Part shown: one piece after another, positions 20,429 to 31,639 of the stretch | Layout of the letters: the number at the start of each line of letters is the position of its first letter | Position numbering within the stretch: the stretch's first letter is position 1 | Assembly (NCBI GenBank): GCA_022478985.1 | Contig: JAKSZP010012171.1 | Coordinates: 1 to 64,000 of the forward strand | Direction of reading: 5' to 3' | Source: Massospora cicadina | Taxonomy: Eukaryota; Entomophthoromycota; Entomophthoromycetes; Entomophthorales; Entomophthoraceae | Length of the DNA stretch: 64,000 nt | The notes under the pieces: generated by a model | What the model saw: the letters and a program-made list of their open reading frames with translations, nothing else | What the model was told of the DNA's origin: nothing | Database searches by the model: none | Made by a program: the position numbers and the translations under genes

Positions 20429-21641
20429 TGTAAGTCCAGGGGAGCAGCCCCTCTGCCTAGATTGGGAAGTATTCCCATTCCTCACCAAGAAAGGTACTAA
20501 GAGGTCAGCTGCCCCCTTGTCTCACAGGGTGATCTTGACAATGTGTAGATGAGAGTTGGGTGACAGCCATCCCTCTGAAACTTCCTACATCAGTTTCCAC
20601 AATTTCTTTTGCTAATTTAGTACAGTGAATTAAAGAAATTTGTGCTGAAATATCCAGAATACCTACTCCTATGGCAATGAGGCCCAATAGGTGCACGCAT
20701 TCAGGAAATGAAGTATTGGGGGTCAAATCCTCAGTCATACTTGCCAGCGGCATCAGGCCACTGAGAAAGTATGATATTGGTTCAAACTCAGCTTCAAAAT
20801 CTTTGAAAACAATGCCCAAAGGGCTTGTACCTATTAAGATATTAATGTTTAATGTCAGATCTGCAGAAAAATTTGACAAGGACTTCAGGCCATTGTTGAA
20901 AGTTGTTTCCAGCTTCAAATCCTCCCCTCTCATATTAGGATCATTGCTTGAGGAATCCCACTTGGCCAAACAGATGCCAAAGTGACTGAGTGCTGGCAAG
21001 TTGGGTTTCCCAAACCTGTTCCTGACTTCTTGGGACAGCACCTATATGGGGTAGCCCTGGGAGGTTCCCATTGCCCATCAGGTGAGACACCCTCATGGTA
21101 ATTGTCAGACTAATGGAAAAGCCAAAATTTTGGCAGCCAAGGAAAATTGGCAGCGACTAAGCCTACCACTGACTCTTTTGATGTTGATTCTCAATAGGTT
21201 TGATATTATTTCCCCCCTTGCTCAAAGTTTTCTGGTTTAGCTCAAATTTTTAGAGCCCTAATACCATGCTTTTATATTATCTTCCAAATTGACCAACACT
21301 TAATCAGTTATAACACACTGTTGAAATTGTCACCTGATTTTCTTTCCTTAACTTTTCAATATAAAATCCCTTTATACAATATCAGTTCTTATTATGTTCA
21401 AATCTAAATCACCCCTCTCAAATCAACTATTTTAACAGCCCACAGGCCCTCAGGCCGTTTTTACCTGGGTTATTGCTAGGCATTATACACAATAATGGCT
21501 CATGAGCATAATGCAAAATTTTTCCTGGACTTATAACAACCGTGTAAGCAAAAGTGCCACTGGCATTTGGGATTGTCATTTGGGTGCTTTGGCACTTAAA
21601 CTGGCACGCTTGTCTAAAATAAACTTGCTGTCTTCATGACA
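20429..21641 (+). repeat. 5' LTR of element II (family B)
   Basis: It starts TGTAAGTCCAGGGGAGCAGC, matching TGTAAGTCTTGGGGACCAGC at the start of the solo LTR 25792-27433, and ends TTCATGACA. Similarity is clear at both ends (20429-20580 and 21550-21641) and patchy in the middle. It is about 430 bp shorter than the solo LTR. A 178-codon minus-strand frame inside it (20505-21041) is open but matches nothing and is not annotated as a gene. Confidence 0.7.
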
Positions 21642-22080
21642 TAATAAACTGACCATCATTCTCAACCATTTCCGCCCTTCTCATTGAGATGATCATAGCA
21701 GTGGTCATTTTCTCTCAGATGAATAACGTTGTGAAGAAGTTCTACTATGGCCACAATAGTCCAGTATATCCCGTATATACTAAGCTCACCCTCAAAATGG
21801 AATTTTCATGATAGGAGCTACCAAGGGGGCCTTAGTATCAAATCCCAGCTCTGAATCATTGTCCAAATTGATTTTAATAGCTGCCATGGCCCCTGCGCCC
21901 ATGTCATTATATTCTGGCATTCTAGCTTATGAATTATCAGCCTTTGTCACGAACCTTGTGGTTTCCCCCAATATTATTGCAATCTCTTCCTTATCTACAG
22001 ACTCAACTATAGATGCCAATAAAGAGAATTCCGCCTAATTTATAATACCGTTGAAAATTCATATTGATCACACCAGGTAT
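21642..22080 (+). pseudogene. Leader and gag remnant of element II
   Basis: Between the LTR and the protease only a 76-codon frame (21808-22038) is present, with Ser/Ala-rich sequence and no zinc knuckle. A functional gag of this lineage would need several hundred codons, so most of it has been deleted. I see no clear tRNA primer site after the LTR. Tf1-type elements self-prime, so this is not diagnostic. Confidence 0.5.
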
Positions 22081-22350
22081 CTTTTGAGGCCTTGGTAGAC
22101 ACTGGTTCAGCGGGTAATTTTATGAGCGTAGAGCTGGATCACCAGCTGGAGCTTGACCTGGACTTAGGTTCTACAATGATGGTTGCTTCGTCAGCATCCC
22201 AGCCCTCATTCAAAGTACAACATCCAGTACACTTCTTTGTTCTTTAGTTTAGCTTTTGTGATTAATTCTATGCAATGTCAAATTTGGTATTTCCAGTAAT
22301 TTTGGGGGTAGGTTGATGGCATTGGCAGAATGTAAGGATTCACCTCAAGT
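22081..22350 (+). pseudogene. Aspartic protease of element II
   Basis: LVDTGSAGNFMS carries the intact active-site DTG at 22098-22106, followed by a segment LDHQLELDLDLG and VQHPVHFF typical of the lineage. A TAG at about 22246 and a frame change follow. It would process the polyprotein. Confidence 0.8.
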
Positions 22351-22599
22351 ATAATATTTTATTGTTCTCTAATGGCCAGATGGAGGATGAGTTTCCATTT
22401 TTGGATACCCTCACTAAAGCTTGTGGTCATAGTTTGATTACAACCCTTGGTTCCCCGTTGATCTTATACACAATTTTCCCTATTGAGTTGATGGGATATC
22501 AGGGTATTTTTGACTCTATCAAGGCTGATCGCCTTCCCCCTCATATGAAATTTGACATGGCATTTTTGTACAACAGTGTAGGTTATTAACATTAACTGT

Positions 22600-23700
22600 C
22601 TACTGTAACTGCATATAGCAGAATTGGAGAATGCCCTCAATGCATGGTTGGACAACATGCTTCAGAAGGACTGGCTTTTCAAAGAAACTTCCCCATTTGC
22701 TTCCCCCATCGTTTTGCCAAGAAGGCTGATGGTTCCCTTCACCCCTGCATGAATTATGGTCACCTCAATAAGATTACAGTCCATGATCCCTATCTTCTGC
22801 CTTTGAAACAGATAAGTGGGCAAGCAATTTCTATTGTGGGTGTTCTCAAAACTTTACCTTGTCAATGCTTTCAACCAGATTTGGGTGATAGAAGGACAGG
22901 AATGGCTTACTGAAAACCAAAAAAGGGGTATTTTCCAGTTTCAAGTAATGCCTTTTGGGCTAAAAAAAATGCACCTACCACATTCCAGAGGATGATTGAT
23001 AGTGTGTCTGAAGTTTTGAATTACACTTCCAATGGGGCAGGTTTTCTCTCAAAGTTACACTGAGTGGATTCTCCAAAAAAGCGATAAATTTAAACAAAAA
23101 TACAGGATATAATTTGACCTAATTTTTATCATTGAAAGGATGGGATATTTATAGGCTTCATATTGGCTCATAATCTATCAGAGCGAATTAATCTCTGCGC
23201 GATCAAATTTTTAATCAATTGATTGGGATGAGATTGATTGTTAACCTTGATAGATTGAGATATATTGCTCTCTCCTTCCAATGATGCTGGGGGAATCAAT
23301 GGAGTGGAATTTTCGGAGACAAGTGAATTTGGTGAAATCCCAACAGTGTGCTTGGTGTTCTCCAGTTTGCCTGCACAGTAGCTTATATTGATGATATCTT
23401 GGTACACTCCTCAACCCTTGAACAACATGCAAAAGACTTAAAGCAGTTGTGGGGGCCTTACATAAGGCGGGCCTATTTGTCTAGCCTTCAAAATGTGAGT
23501 TTTTCAAGAGGAAGTCACATTTTTAGGAAACCTTGTCTTAAAGGTGGGTATCTCATTTCCCTTAACAAGTTGGATGCCATCTGTGAGTGGCCAACTCCCA
23601 CAACCCAAAAGCAATCGAGAAGCTTCTTGAGCACTATAATTTTTATTATAAAATCTCCACTTCCTTATCCTGGTTAGCCAGCCCACTTCATCCACTCACA
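22600..23700 (+). pseudogene. Reverse transcriptase of element II, split by a MITE
   Basis: The fingers region reads FAKKADGSLHPCMNYGHLNK. The palm follows with VMPFGLKK and TFQRMIDSV, then the catalytic box YIDDILVHSS with both Asp intact (23384-23395). Between the TFQRMIDSV block and YIDD lies about 290 bp of foreign DNA (23058-23348). The thumb and connection follow (LEHYNFYYKI, SPLHPLTGKN). Several frame changes remain even without the MITE. The PLTGKN segment also occurs in the orphan fragment at 44890-45640. Confidence 0.85.
23058..23348. mobile_element. MITE with Tc1/mariner-like ends inside the RT
   Basis: The left end CACTGAGTGGATTCTCCAAA pairs with the reverse complement of the right end, CACTGTTGGGATTTCACCAAA. 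It is flanked by TA at 23056-23057 and TG (a likely decayed TA) at 23349-23350. At 291 bp it codes for nothing. Removing it rejoins the two halves of the RT palm, which supports a real insertion. TA target use and CACTG termini fit the Tc1/mariner superfamily. Confidence 0.65.
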
Positions 23701-24160
23701 GGTAAAAATGTCCCCTTTTGTTGGATGCCTGAGTGCCAGCAGACATTCAAGTTGATCAAAGAGGTTTTTGTCTCCACCTATCCTAAAACATGTGAACCCC
23801 TTTAAGCCCTAAGTTGTAGCATGAGATGCATCATCAGTTGCAGTGGGTGCTGTATTGCTTCAAGAAAACGAGGGGTTAGAGCACTCTGTCACCTACTTTT
23901 ACCAAAAGTTCTCTCCTATGGAACAGTCCTGGGCCATCTATGATAAGAAGCTGGCAGCCGTGGCGTGGGACCTGGCCCACTGGCAGTATCTTTTGCAGGT
24001 CGCTCAACATGAGTTAACAGTGCAAGCTGATCATCAAGACCTCCTCTACTTCTGCAAACCACAGAAGTTGGCACACTGGCAGGCTCAAAACTACTGGAAT
24101 TTATGTAGCTTTAACTTCATATATGAGTTTGTGAAAGGAGCGTTGAATATTCTCTAGACT
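23701..24160 (+). pseudogene. RNase H of element II
   Basis: DASSVAVGAVLLQ (about 23828-23866) has the first catalytic Asp. HSVTYFYQKFSP, YDKKLAAVAWDLAHWQYLL with the Glu, and VQADHQDLLYF with the next Asp follow. The 104-codon frame is open from 23843; a TGA just upstream breaks the link to RT. The order and motifs are standard for Ty3/gypsy pol. Confidence 0.85.
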
Positions 24161-24306
24161 TAAGTCATAATTTTACACATTGCCCTGTAGATACAGATGA
24201 GGCAGATCTGGTTACTGTTGTACCTCCCACCCAAATCTTATCCATCTTACCTCCTATGATTTTGTCAGTGGAATCAGCTCTGGACGCACCCCAAATCACC
24301 TGATTT

Positions 24307-25123
24307 TTGGCAGCGCAATTGGCCTGTGCCAAAGGGGTGGACCTTTTTGAGCGGTTGTCCCTTCCTGAATCAAAACATTCCTTGTATTCTCTGATTAAGG
24401 ATCTTATTCAATTTTGGTTGAGGGTTTGGGTTCCCCCTCTTCTTCGTGATAAGGTGATTAAGGCTCACCATGATCCTCCCAATGTTGGACATCCTAGGGA
24501 TAAGAAGTGCCTCAACTTAATAAAGCGTACTTATAATTGGGCAGGCTTGTCAAAAGATGTTTTGACATGGATTACAAATTGCGTAACTTGTGCGCATGCC
24601 AAGTCAGATCAGTTGGGAAAGAATGGCTTTTTCATCCTTTACAACAAGCAGAAGGCCCATGGACATCAGTGTCTGTGGACTTTATCATTTAATTTCCCAG
24701 TTCCAATGGTTTACTGTGGTGATGGTGGTGGTTGACCACTTCACATAATTTTAACTCTTTATCCCATGTTCCTTTTCTATCACTTCTGAGGATACTGCTC
24801 AACTTTTCGCGCCATGTATTCTCAATGTTTGGCCTACCTCAGGAAATTGTTAGTGATTGTGGGCCCTAATTCACAGCACTCTTCTGGAATGAACTCTTGG
24901 CAACCTTGAAGGTTACGCCCTGCTGCTCCACCGTGTACCACTCCTGATTTGATGGCCAAACTGAATGGGTAAATCAAATCTTTGAGCAGTATCTGTGCTG
25001 TTACGCGGCTGCTGTTCAGGATACCTGGACTGATGACCTCTCCCTCACTCAGTTTACATATAATTTGGAATGCATGCCTCCACTGGATTCTCTCCATATA
25101 AAGCAACCTTAAGGTACAACACC
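24307..25123 (+). pseudogene. Integrase of element II (3' end lost to element IV)
   Basis: The zinc module is KAHHDPPNVGH with the later pair CVTC. The core retains all three acidic residues: VSVDFII (Asp 24678-24680), EIVSDCGP (Asp 24855-24857) and DGQTEWVNQIFEQYL (Glu 24963-24965). It ends with TGFSPYKATLRYNT at 25123, where element IV begins. No GPY/F end is present on this side. Frame changes separate the zinc module from the core. Confidence 0.85.
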
Positions 25124-25791
25124 TGTTAAAACTATAGGGGATTTGCTGCTCATCACGAATATTAACCCCTAAAATAATAACTGCAAAGGTTTGGTTTTTG
25201 CAATCCTTGCGTTATCTGATGATATGATATATGATTGATAATAGAATGAAGAATATTATCTGTAATTGAATAGATCACTAGTGTTTGGTCCAACGCTTGA
25301 TTGGTATTCCTCCTTAAAATACTCTAGATGTCCTCAGTAGGGATTATGACCCTTATTTGACTAACTTGACCCATGCTCAGACCCTTAGTTTACTGCCTTT
25401 CCTTTGGTGGCACAAAGTTGGCAGCAATTCCTACCTTATCTCAGCTTCTCTTCTCTTCTCAGAATCCTCAATCCTTACTCTTTATCCTTTTAAAGAGTTC
25501 CCAATTAAAGCGCACAGCAATAATTTACTTGAAGATGAATAGAACTTATAATGAATTCTGCCAATTACTGTTTTTAAGTGAATTCTCAGGGGGATTTATA
25601 AAGGATTATTGGTGCACAACCCTCAGTTGGTGCCTCAGCTATGAAATGTCAGCCATTGCTGTTGATTTACCCTTCGTCATCTCATCAGCAATGGTCTTCC
25701 CCATTCTGGTTAGGATTTCATTGTCAGACATCCTTAAGACCTAAAATGGAATGAGTCAGCTAATGAGTCCCTAACGTTTTCTACTTGATCC
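25124..25791 (-). repeat. 3' LTR of element IV, distal piece
   Basis: It aligns along its length with 43107-43766, sharing GTCCTCAGTAGGGATTATGA, AGAGTTCCCAATTAAAGCGC and ACTTATAATGAATTCTG. It ends at GATCC, the target of the solo LTR that follows. Confidence 0.9.
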
Positions 25792-27433
25792 TGTAAGTCT
25801 TGGGGACCAGCCCTTGAAACTGAACAGGGTTCAGCACCCTTTCCGGATGAAGAGGGACCCCAAGGCTCCCGTGGACCCTCTGTCACAGTTGGGTGACCTT
25901 GCCCACGTGATAGATGAGTGCTCAGTGACAGCTTTCCTCCCCAAAGCCGTCTCACTCACACCTCTTCCTCCCTCTCTAATCCTGGTAGGATTAATAGAAG
26001 GGGTCTGCAGTGAGATGGCTCACATCAGGGGGCTTAAAGAGGGCCCTGAGGCCACCCACTCCCCAGGCAAGCCATGGCCAAAAATTGGGGAAATTGTAAT
26101 TCCCAATGTTGGAGCCCGGCCAGTAATTTCTGGACTGGGGAGCCAGTCCAGGCTGGCTGGCTTCAGAAGCTATATTGGAACTTGGCTCAGATCACAAACC
26201 CGGTTCCAAATGGCTCAGATCATTGGGTCTGACGTTCTAAGGAAGATCCAGGAAGTTTGGATCATATGAGCTGCCCAATTGTGGGATTGGCCTGAGTCAC
26301 AACAAATCCCAATCCATGGACCCCTGCCTTCTGAGACAAATCTGGAATGCCCCAGCCATGTGAACAGGCTGATTCGAGTCATTGGGACCCAGATCAGCAG
26401 TATCAGTTTGGCTTGGTCTCAAGAAGTTAGAAAATTTTCAAATATTATAAGCTTCTGCTAAATTGGGAGCTGCTTTTCATCCTTTCCTCTGGGCTAGCCA
26501 ACTGAATCCTCTTCCCATTCCCTGAATAACCAATCCCCCGATACTTCCCCATGCCTATTGCACCATTTAAAAGGCAACTGGCCCCAATAAGGGCAGTTGT
26601 CAGTTCATCTTTTTTTGCCTTCATCAAAATAAAATCAGATTATACGCCTAGTTTGCTGTGGACTCCATCTGCTTTAACACAACTTTTAAAATGATTCTTT
26701 CATCAATCTGATGATGTGCACCAGCGACCAGATCCTTTTCCTGATGTTCGCTGACTGGATTATCTGGTCGCTCAATCCTGCCATACAGCAGCTGATTGTA
26801 GATGTGATAATCCATCCCAACCCCAAAGGTGAGCCCACTGTTCCGTTCATTTCCTTGCATCCATTAAATGGAGTCCCTTCCATTCATTTGGGCGCCGAGT
26901 CTGCTGAATCTGCTCCCCAGTTGGAGCAGCACCAAGGCATCCCTGGCCCACCGCATGTGGGTTCAGCTTCCATATCCACCCCTGCCACTGTAAATCCAGC
27001 TCACCAGCGGGACCCAGAGTGTTCCCTTCAGGGGAATCTCAGTCCTATCCCATCTCATGGGGTTTCCCACTCATCCACCCATATTTCCAACAATGTAACA
27101 GTCTCTGAGCCGCCTCCTGCTGGCACGCAAGCCTCCCTTTCAGATTCTGAAGGCCAGCAACCGCGAACCCTGGAGCAGTTATCATCCTCCCTGCCTCTCC
27201 CTCCCTTGGGGTTGCCCCCATAAGACTCGCGGTTGCCCTCAATGCAACCATCTTGTTTGCCTTGGGGGCCTTCAGTATGTTACTGAACGTTTGCTTCCCT
27301 TACATGTCCTGTAGATCCCCACTGATATTAGTCTCCCAGAACGCTATGTCTCTGGCATTCTGGGGCCTCCACTGGGTGCTTACGCACCCCAACTAGGAGC
27401 CCAGTCTAGTTCTTCTTAGCCGTATCCATGACA
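25792..27433 (+). mobile_element. Solo family B LTR (1,642 bp)
   Basis: It starts TGTAAGTCTTGG and ends ATCCATGACA. It is flanked by a perfect 5-bp duplication GATCC (25787-25791 and 27434-27438). The uninterrupted LTR at 43760-43790 provides an empty site, CTACTTGATACCAGTGAACC, against the rebuilt CTACTTGATCCCAGAAAACT here. Its ends match the 5' LTR of element II and the fragment at 240-330. A 170-codon Pro/Ser-rich plus frame (26711-27223) lies inside and accounts for some of the extra length compared with the element II LTR. An autonomous short element rather than a solo LTR cannot be excluded, but no internal direct repeats were seen. Confidence 0.8.
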
Positions 27434-27543
27434 GATCCCAGAAAACTAACCATATTTGGTGAGCGACCTGCTTAGGTAATGGGACTTGTTACCCATTAAG
27501 GCAGGTCATAAACTACTCGGCTGATTCACTAGTTTCAGGTGGC
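27434..27543 (-). repeat. 3' LTR of element IV, middle piece
   Basis: It aligns with about 43772-43870 (CCATATTTGG, TGGTAATGG-type sequence, TTACTCATT/TTACCCATT, GGCAGGT). It ends with CTAGTTTCAGGTGGC, one copy of the LINE1 target duplication. Confidence 0.85.
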
Positions 27544-28471
27544 TTTTCTCTCTCGTGAATCTCACTTTTATAATTTAAAAGTGATTAGTACAAGTCCAGA
27601 GAGAACATTCTTCTTCCTGTGGAATACTGCACCTATAGAGCAGTAAACCACAGCCATAACACTTAGCATAAGTAGGTCTTTCCACCCATATGTGCAAAGC
27701 ACAAAGAAACAAACGGATTCTTGTGCCAAATATGACCTTAATTACGAAGTACACTAAGATAGACGCACTGTATGGATGACTTCCTGCTGACAAAGGCTCT
27801 AATAACAAATTGGCGACATGACCAAAAAATTATCAAACTTGACCAAATATCACAAAAACACATTGACAAGCATGGCGGATGCAACCAACTCCCCAGGATC
27901 AGTTTCTGCTGAAACCAGATGATTGACGCTGATCTCAGGGAGTGCAAAGCAACGTTGAAAACAGCGGCGTTAGGATTATCCCCCACCAAACCTCAAATTG
28001 GTGAGGAATTGGGCCTCACAGGGGAAAACCCTTTTTGAAAAAACAAAAAAACCCTGACAAAGTTTTGGTCAGATCAGATGCTAAATCGAATTCAACCAGT
28101 GGAAGCCAAGGGCCCAGTTCATCTTAGCAACAACAAAAAATGTTCTCAAATGAGATGGAGAATATATCCAATGATGCTCAAAACAATTGCCAAAAAGAAT
28201 GTCAGAGACCAGTCAGGGGGAGAACGGTCCCTGACCAAGATTGAACAAGTAAACCAAGAAACCTGTCAGGCAAAATCACATTTGAACCATTGGCCCATCC
28301 CCAACAATTTCAATTGACAGCAGGGGCGGAATCAACCCAGAATTAATTGATAAATCAGATTAAACTGTCAGGCATAATCCATTATGAACCATCAGGCACA
28401 ATCTCTGACAAATCCAAGTTGAAAGCGGGGCAAAATCAGCCTAGAATTTATCAGCAAATTAGAGTGAGCCA
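27544..28471 (+). other. 5' leader of LINE1
   Basis: Starts TTTTCTCTCTCGTGAATC right after the target duplication. Short frames at 28078-28317 (+) are Lys/Asn-rich and end in stops; no motif is seen. This probably holds the internal promoter of the element. Confidence 0.4.
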
Positions 28472-31230
28472 TTATGGATGATCCTCATTGGGGATGAAGG
28501 AGTATTGGGCACCAAATCTGAAGGATCGGATACCCACAAAGGGATATCAAAAAAAGTTAAAATATCACTGGAAGGGGATGAAACCCCAACATCAGTCAAG
28601 TCAACAACCAGAGCCCCAGTGAAGTACACCCCCATCCAGAAGGACAGGTTAGCCCATCGCAGAGTGTCTTCACATGAAATTAAGCAATGGGAGATCCTAA
28701 AGTTCCCAAATTTAATGACAAAATAATGGATCTCCAAAAACATTATGCGGGCCATTGCATCCATTTGGCATGAACAAAAGTTTTCCACCAGGGCAGCCAA
28801 ACGATGGCTCAAAACCAAAATATCACTCAAGATGGTGTTACTTTTCAAGGCGTCATGGATCCAAACTGAAGACGCCCTTGAATTATTTTTATCCCGCTGG
28901 AGCATAAAGTGATTGAAGCCACAGTTTGGGAAGATTTAAAGCTGGCAGATGCGAAGGCTTGTATGGAAGCCAGTTTTGACCTCATTAACATGATGGAATG
29001 CAATATGGCCAGAATATCAGCGAGATCTATTCATGCTGTTGGGAGCTCAGGACTCGCACCAATGGAATTATCTGATTACTCAAAATTTTTCCCAAACACT
29101 TTAACCGCCCTAAATGGGCCCAACATACTATTCCAGTTGACATCGCTCTGGAATGGTATACCACCACTTTCTCCCCAGAGGAGGCATTGCCATGGATTGT
29201 GGCTGGGTTTGAGGCCACTGAGGCCCTACACTGGTCATACACTCAAATCTCGCCAGCCACCATATCTGACCTAATGAAGGCAGGCTGGATGAAGGAGAAG
29301 GCAGTGGAGTGGGGACCCTTCCAGGATTGGTTGCTGGAAGAGGCCATTAACTGGTTCGCTAAAGGATTTACCTCACTGGAAATAAAATACTGGTTCCGCA
29401 TGGGAGCCAGTATTGACCAAGCTTGTGAATGGGCAGATCTGGGAGTCACTAAACCCATCCACAAACCCCTCCAAGGCTGACCGTTCCTCATCAAGAAATG
29501 GAAACTCAGGCACGATGATGCCACATTAGCCAAAGCCGCAGACTGGGACACAGTGGGGTTCACCCCAGAGTTGGCCCAACCGTGGATGGAACATGAGATT
29601 TTACCACAGGTGGCATCAGTGATGAAAAGGCTCATGACCTCAGACCTGGGCCATGAATGGCTCAAAGTGGGGATCCAAACTGAGACCATCCAGAATTGAA
29701 AGCAATCATTCCTGGAACTGACAGTAGCTGCCCCATATGCTGCCAAAGGTTTCGCCCCCTCTGAAGCCTTTCAGTGGTGTGAGGCAGGAGTTCCAGCCAC
29801 CATGGCACAAATATTCACAGATGGCGAGCAGAACAGTGTTATGGTAAGGGACTGGTGCCAGCGTAGTTCAATTATTCTGGAGGACCTCTAGAAATACCTG
29901 CACTTAATGTGCGGTCTAGAATCTGTCCTCAAATGGTACTGACTGGGATTTTAGCCCAAGGATGCCTTTATGTGCCAAAGCCTTGAAATCGGAGCGCAAA
30001 TGGCTAGGAGCATTAATTGCTGCAGTATAAGCATAAGCCAGATAGAAGCATTCCTCAATAGTGAAATTTAGTCTTGATGAGTTGGAAAGCTTGATAATGA
30101 AGGGGAAAACCCCCGCTGAAGTACCAAAGCCTAGCATGAAATTGGTCATACAGTGCCATGGCAGCCCATACCAATGATAACACATGGAATGTGGCTGGAA
30201 GACATATCAAATACATCTGCTAACTAATCAGTGGAGGCTTCACAGACTGCAAAGCGCCTAAGTCATATCTAAAGGATGCAATCTGAATCCACCTGCAGCT
30301 GATGGAGGAGGAGTGGTCTGACCTGATAATGGCGATTTATCAGGAGATTGATGAGGTGCTAGCAGGAGGGGACTTTGATCACCACTGGGTGCCCAAGTGG
30401 GCTATATAGATATCTTGATCTAAGGCAAATTGGACTGTAAAACACTTCTCAAGATTGTAATCAAGTTTATGGGAGTCTATCTGTGAACGGAACCATCTAG
30501 ATATGCTAACCAAACCGCTTGGTGGGCGACATTCCAAAACCTCTCAACTGATTGGGAGAGGTAATGGGTGCACAAAGTGATCCAGACTGGACTATCATAC
30601 TATGAGGTAGTATGAGAATTTTGGCAAGCTGGATGTGTTTACATTGCAAATTGCCTTTGCCCCCAAACAGTTAAAGCGCTATATGAACTGGCCCCATGGA
30701 TGAAGCTGAATAAAATCGCCTTACCTCAATTCATCCGCCTGACCAGCCTAAGCAGATTCATGTACATAGAGCAGGAAGACATGAAGCAAATATGCTGGTT
30801 CTGTTATCAGACTAGCCATATGTTGGCCCAATGTTACTATCATAAAGGAAACACCCCCCAATAGTACAAATACAACCCTGTCAGAGGGATCATGAAGGTT
30901 GGGCCCAAAACATTCCTTCATCCATAAGCCAAAGAATGGATCCTGTGGAGCTTAAAGGAGGTTGCGGACATGAAATGCCAACAGCAAGAGAAGGACCTCG
31001 CCCATAGGGAAGCATGGGAATGAGAAGTGGCCAAGAGACCTGAAGCGGATGATGAGCCTTTCATCAACTCAAACCTGAAATCATACAGAATGGACTAAGG
31101 AATGAGCCCTGAAATGATGGCGCCACGCCCATCCCAAGCAGAATGGACAATCCGCAAGGAAGAAAGATGGCAGAAGGCAAATATGAAAAAATCCCCCAAG
31201 AAGGTATGGGCAGCACAAGATTCCAATTAA
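28472..31230 (+). pseudogene. LINE1 ORF1: 13-residue Trp repeats plus CCHC knuckle
   Basis: Reading across frames, about 28600-29950 encodes tandem units of about 13 residues with the pattern W-x3-G-[FAV]-x-[PS]-x2-[AI]-x2. Clear units are WFAKGFTSLEIKY, WFRMGASIDQACE, WADLGVTKPIHKP and WDTVGFTPELAQP. A later part (about 30650-30840) has LYELAPWMKLNK, then a CX2CX4HX4C knuckle at 30793-30834 (CWFCYQTSHMLAQC). A Lys/Glu-rich tail follows (30930-31230). Knuckle and position identify it as ORF1 (nucleic-acid-binding Gag-like protein) of the LINE. The Trp repeats suggest a helical solenoid not seen in LINE2 or LINE3. Many stops and shifts are present. Confidence 0.65.
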
Positions 31231-31639
31231 TATAATTTAAGCTCAACAAGTCAAAAGTAAATTCAAAGTCAACTCAGAAATAATCAGCAAACAAACCCAA
31301 GGAGACTAGCAACCAATCAACTTAATCAATGTGATTGGCAAAATTGGCCAATCAGGCTCTGACCAAAAAGATCAGATCCACCAAAAATTGAATGAAGGGG
31401 CAGGAACCCAATCAATGGGGGAGGCGAATCCACCGTTCCATCAGTAGGGATTATGGAGCACCCAGAGCTGGAAACTAAACCATCACCATTGTTCATCAAT
31501 AGGGAGACAGGGATGAAGACTGAATTCCTGGTGCACAGAATGCCAGGTAGGACAATCCCAGTTCCATCAAACTGACCCCAAAGGTTGACCAATACCCTCC
31601 ACCCATACTCAGTGACACCGACCATCCACAAGAAAACCT

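Larger units (their letters stand above)
20429..25123 (+). mobile_element. Tf1/sushi-like Ty3/gypsy element II (interrupted by element IV)
   Basis: A family B LTR at 20429-21641 is followed by protease, RT, RNase H and integrase. The integrase breaks off after TGFSPYKATLRYNT at 25123, exactly where element IV starts. Most of gag is missing, since only 440 bp separate the LTR from the protease. The pol is of the lineage with an HHCC-DDE integrase like Tf1/sushi elements, distinct from elements I and IV. The RT contains a 290-bp MITE. I could not recognise the continuation of the integrase or a 3' LTR to the right of 44198. Confidence 0.8.

Noticed and set aside
20505..21041. 178-codon minus-strand frame inside the element II LTR
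   Set aside because: Open but without any motif, and lies within an LTR whose ends match two other family B copies. It could be an accessory ORF, but there is nothing to support that.
28459..28905. 148-codon minus-strand frame opposite LINE1 ORF1
   Set aside because: The plus strand reads a repeat protein through the same DNA, so the minus frame is its shadow.
29243..29746. 167-codon minus-strand frame
   Set aside because: Antisense of the best Trp-repeat part of LINE1 ORF1; no motif of its own.
29916..30185. 89-codon minus-strand frame with a protein-like look
   Set aside because: The plus strand still shows W-x-x-LGF-type repeat units here (KWYxLGFxPKDAF), so the minus frame is most likely chance.
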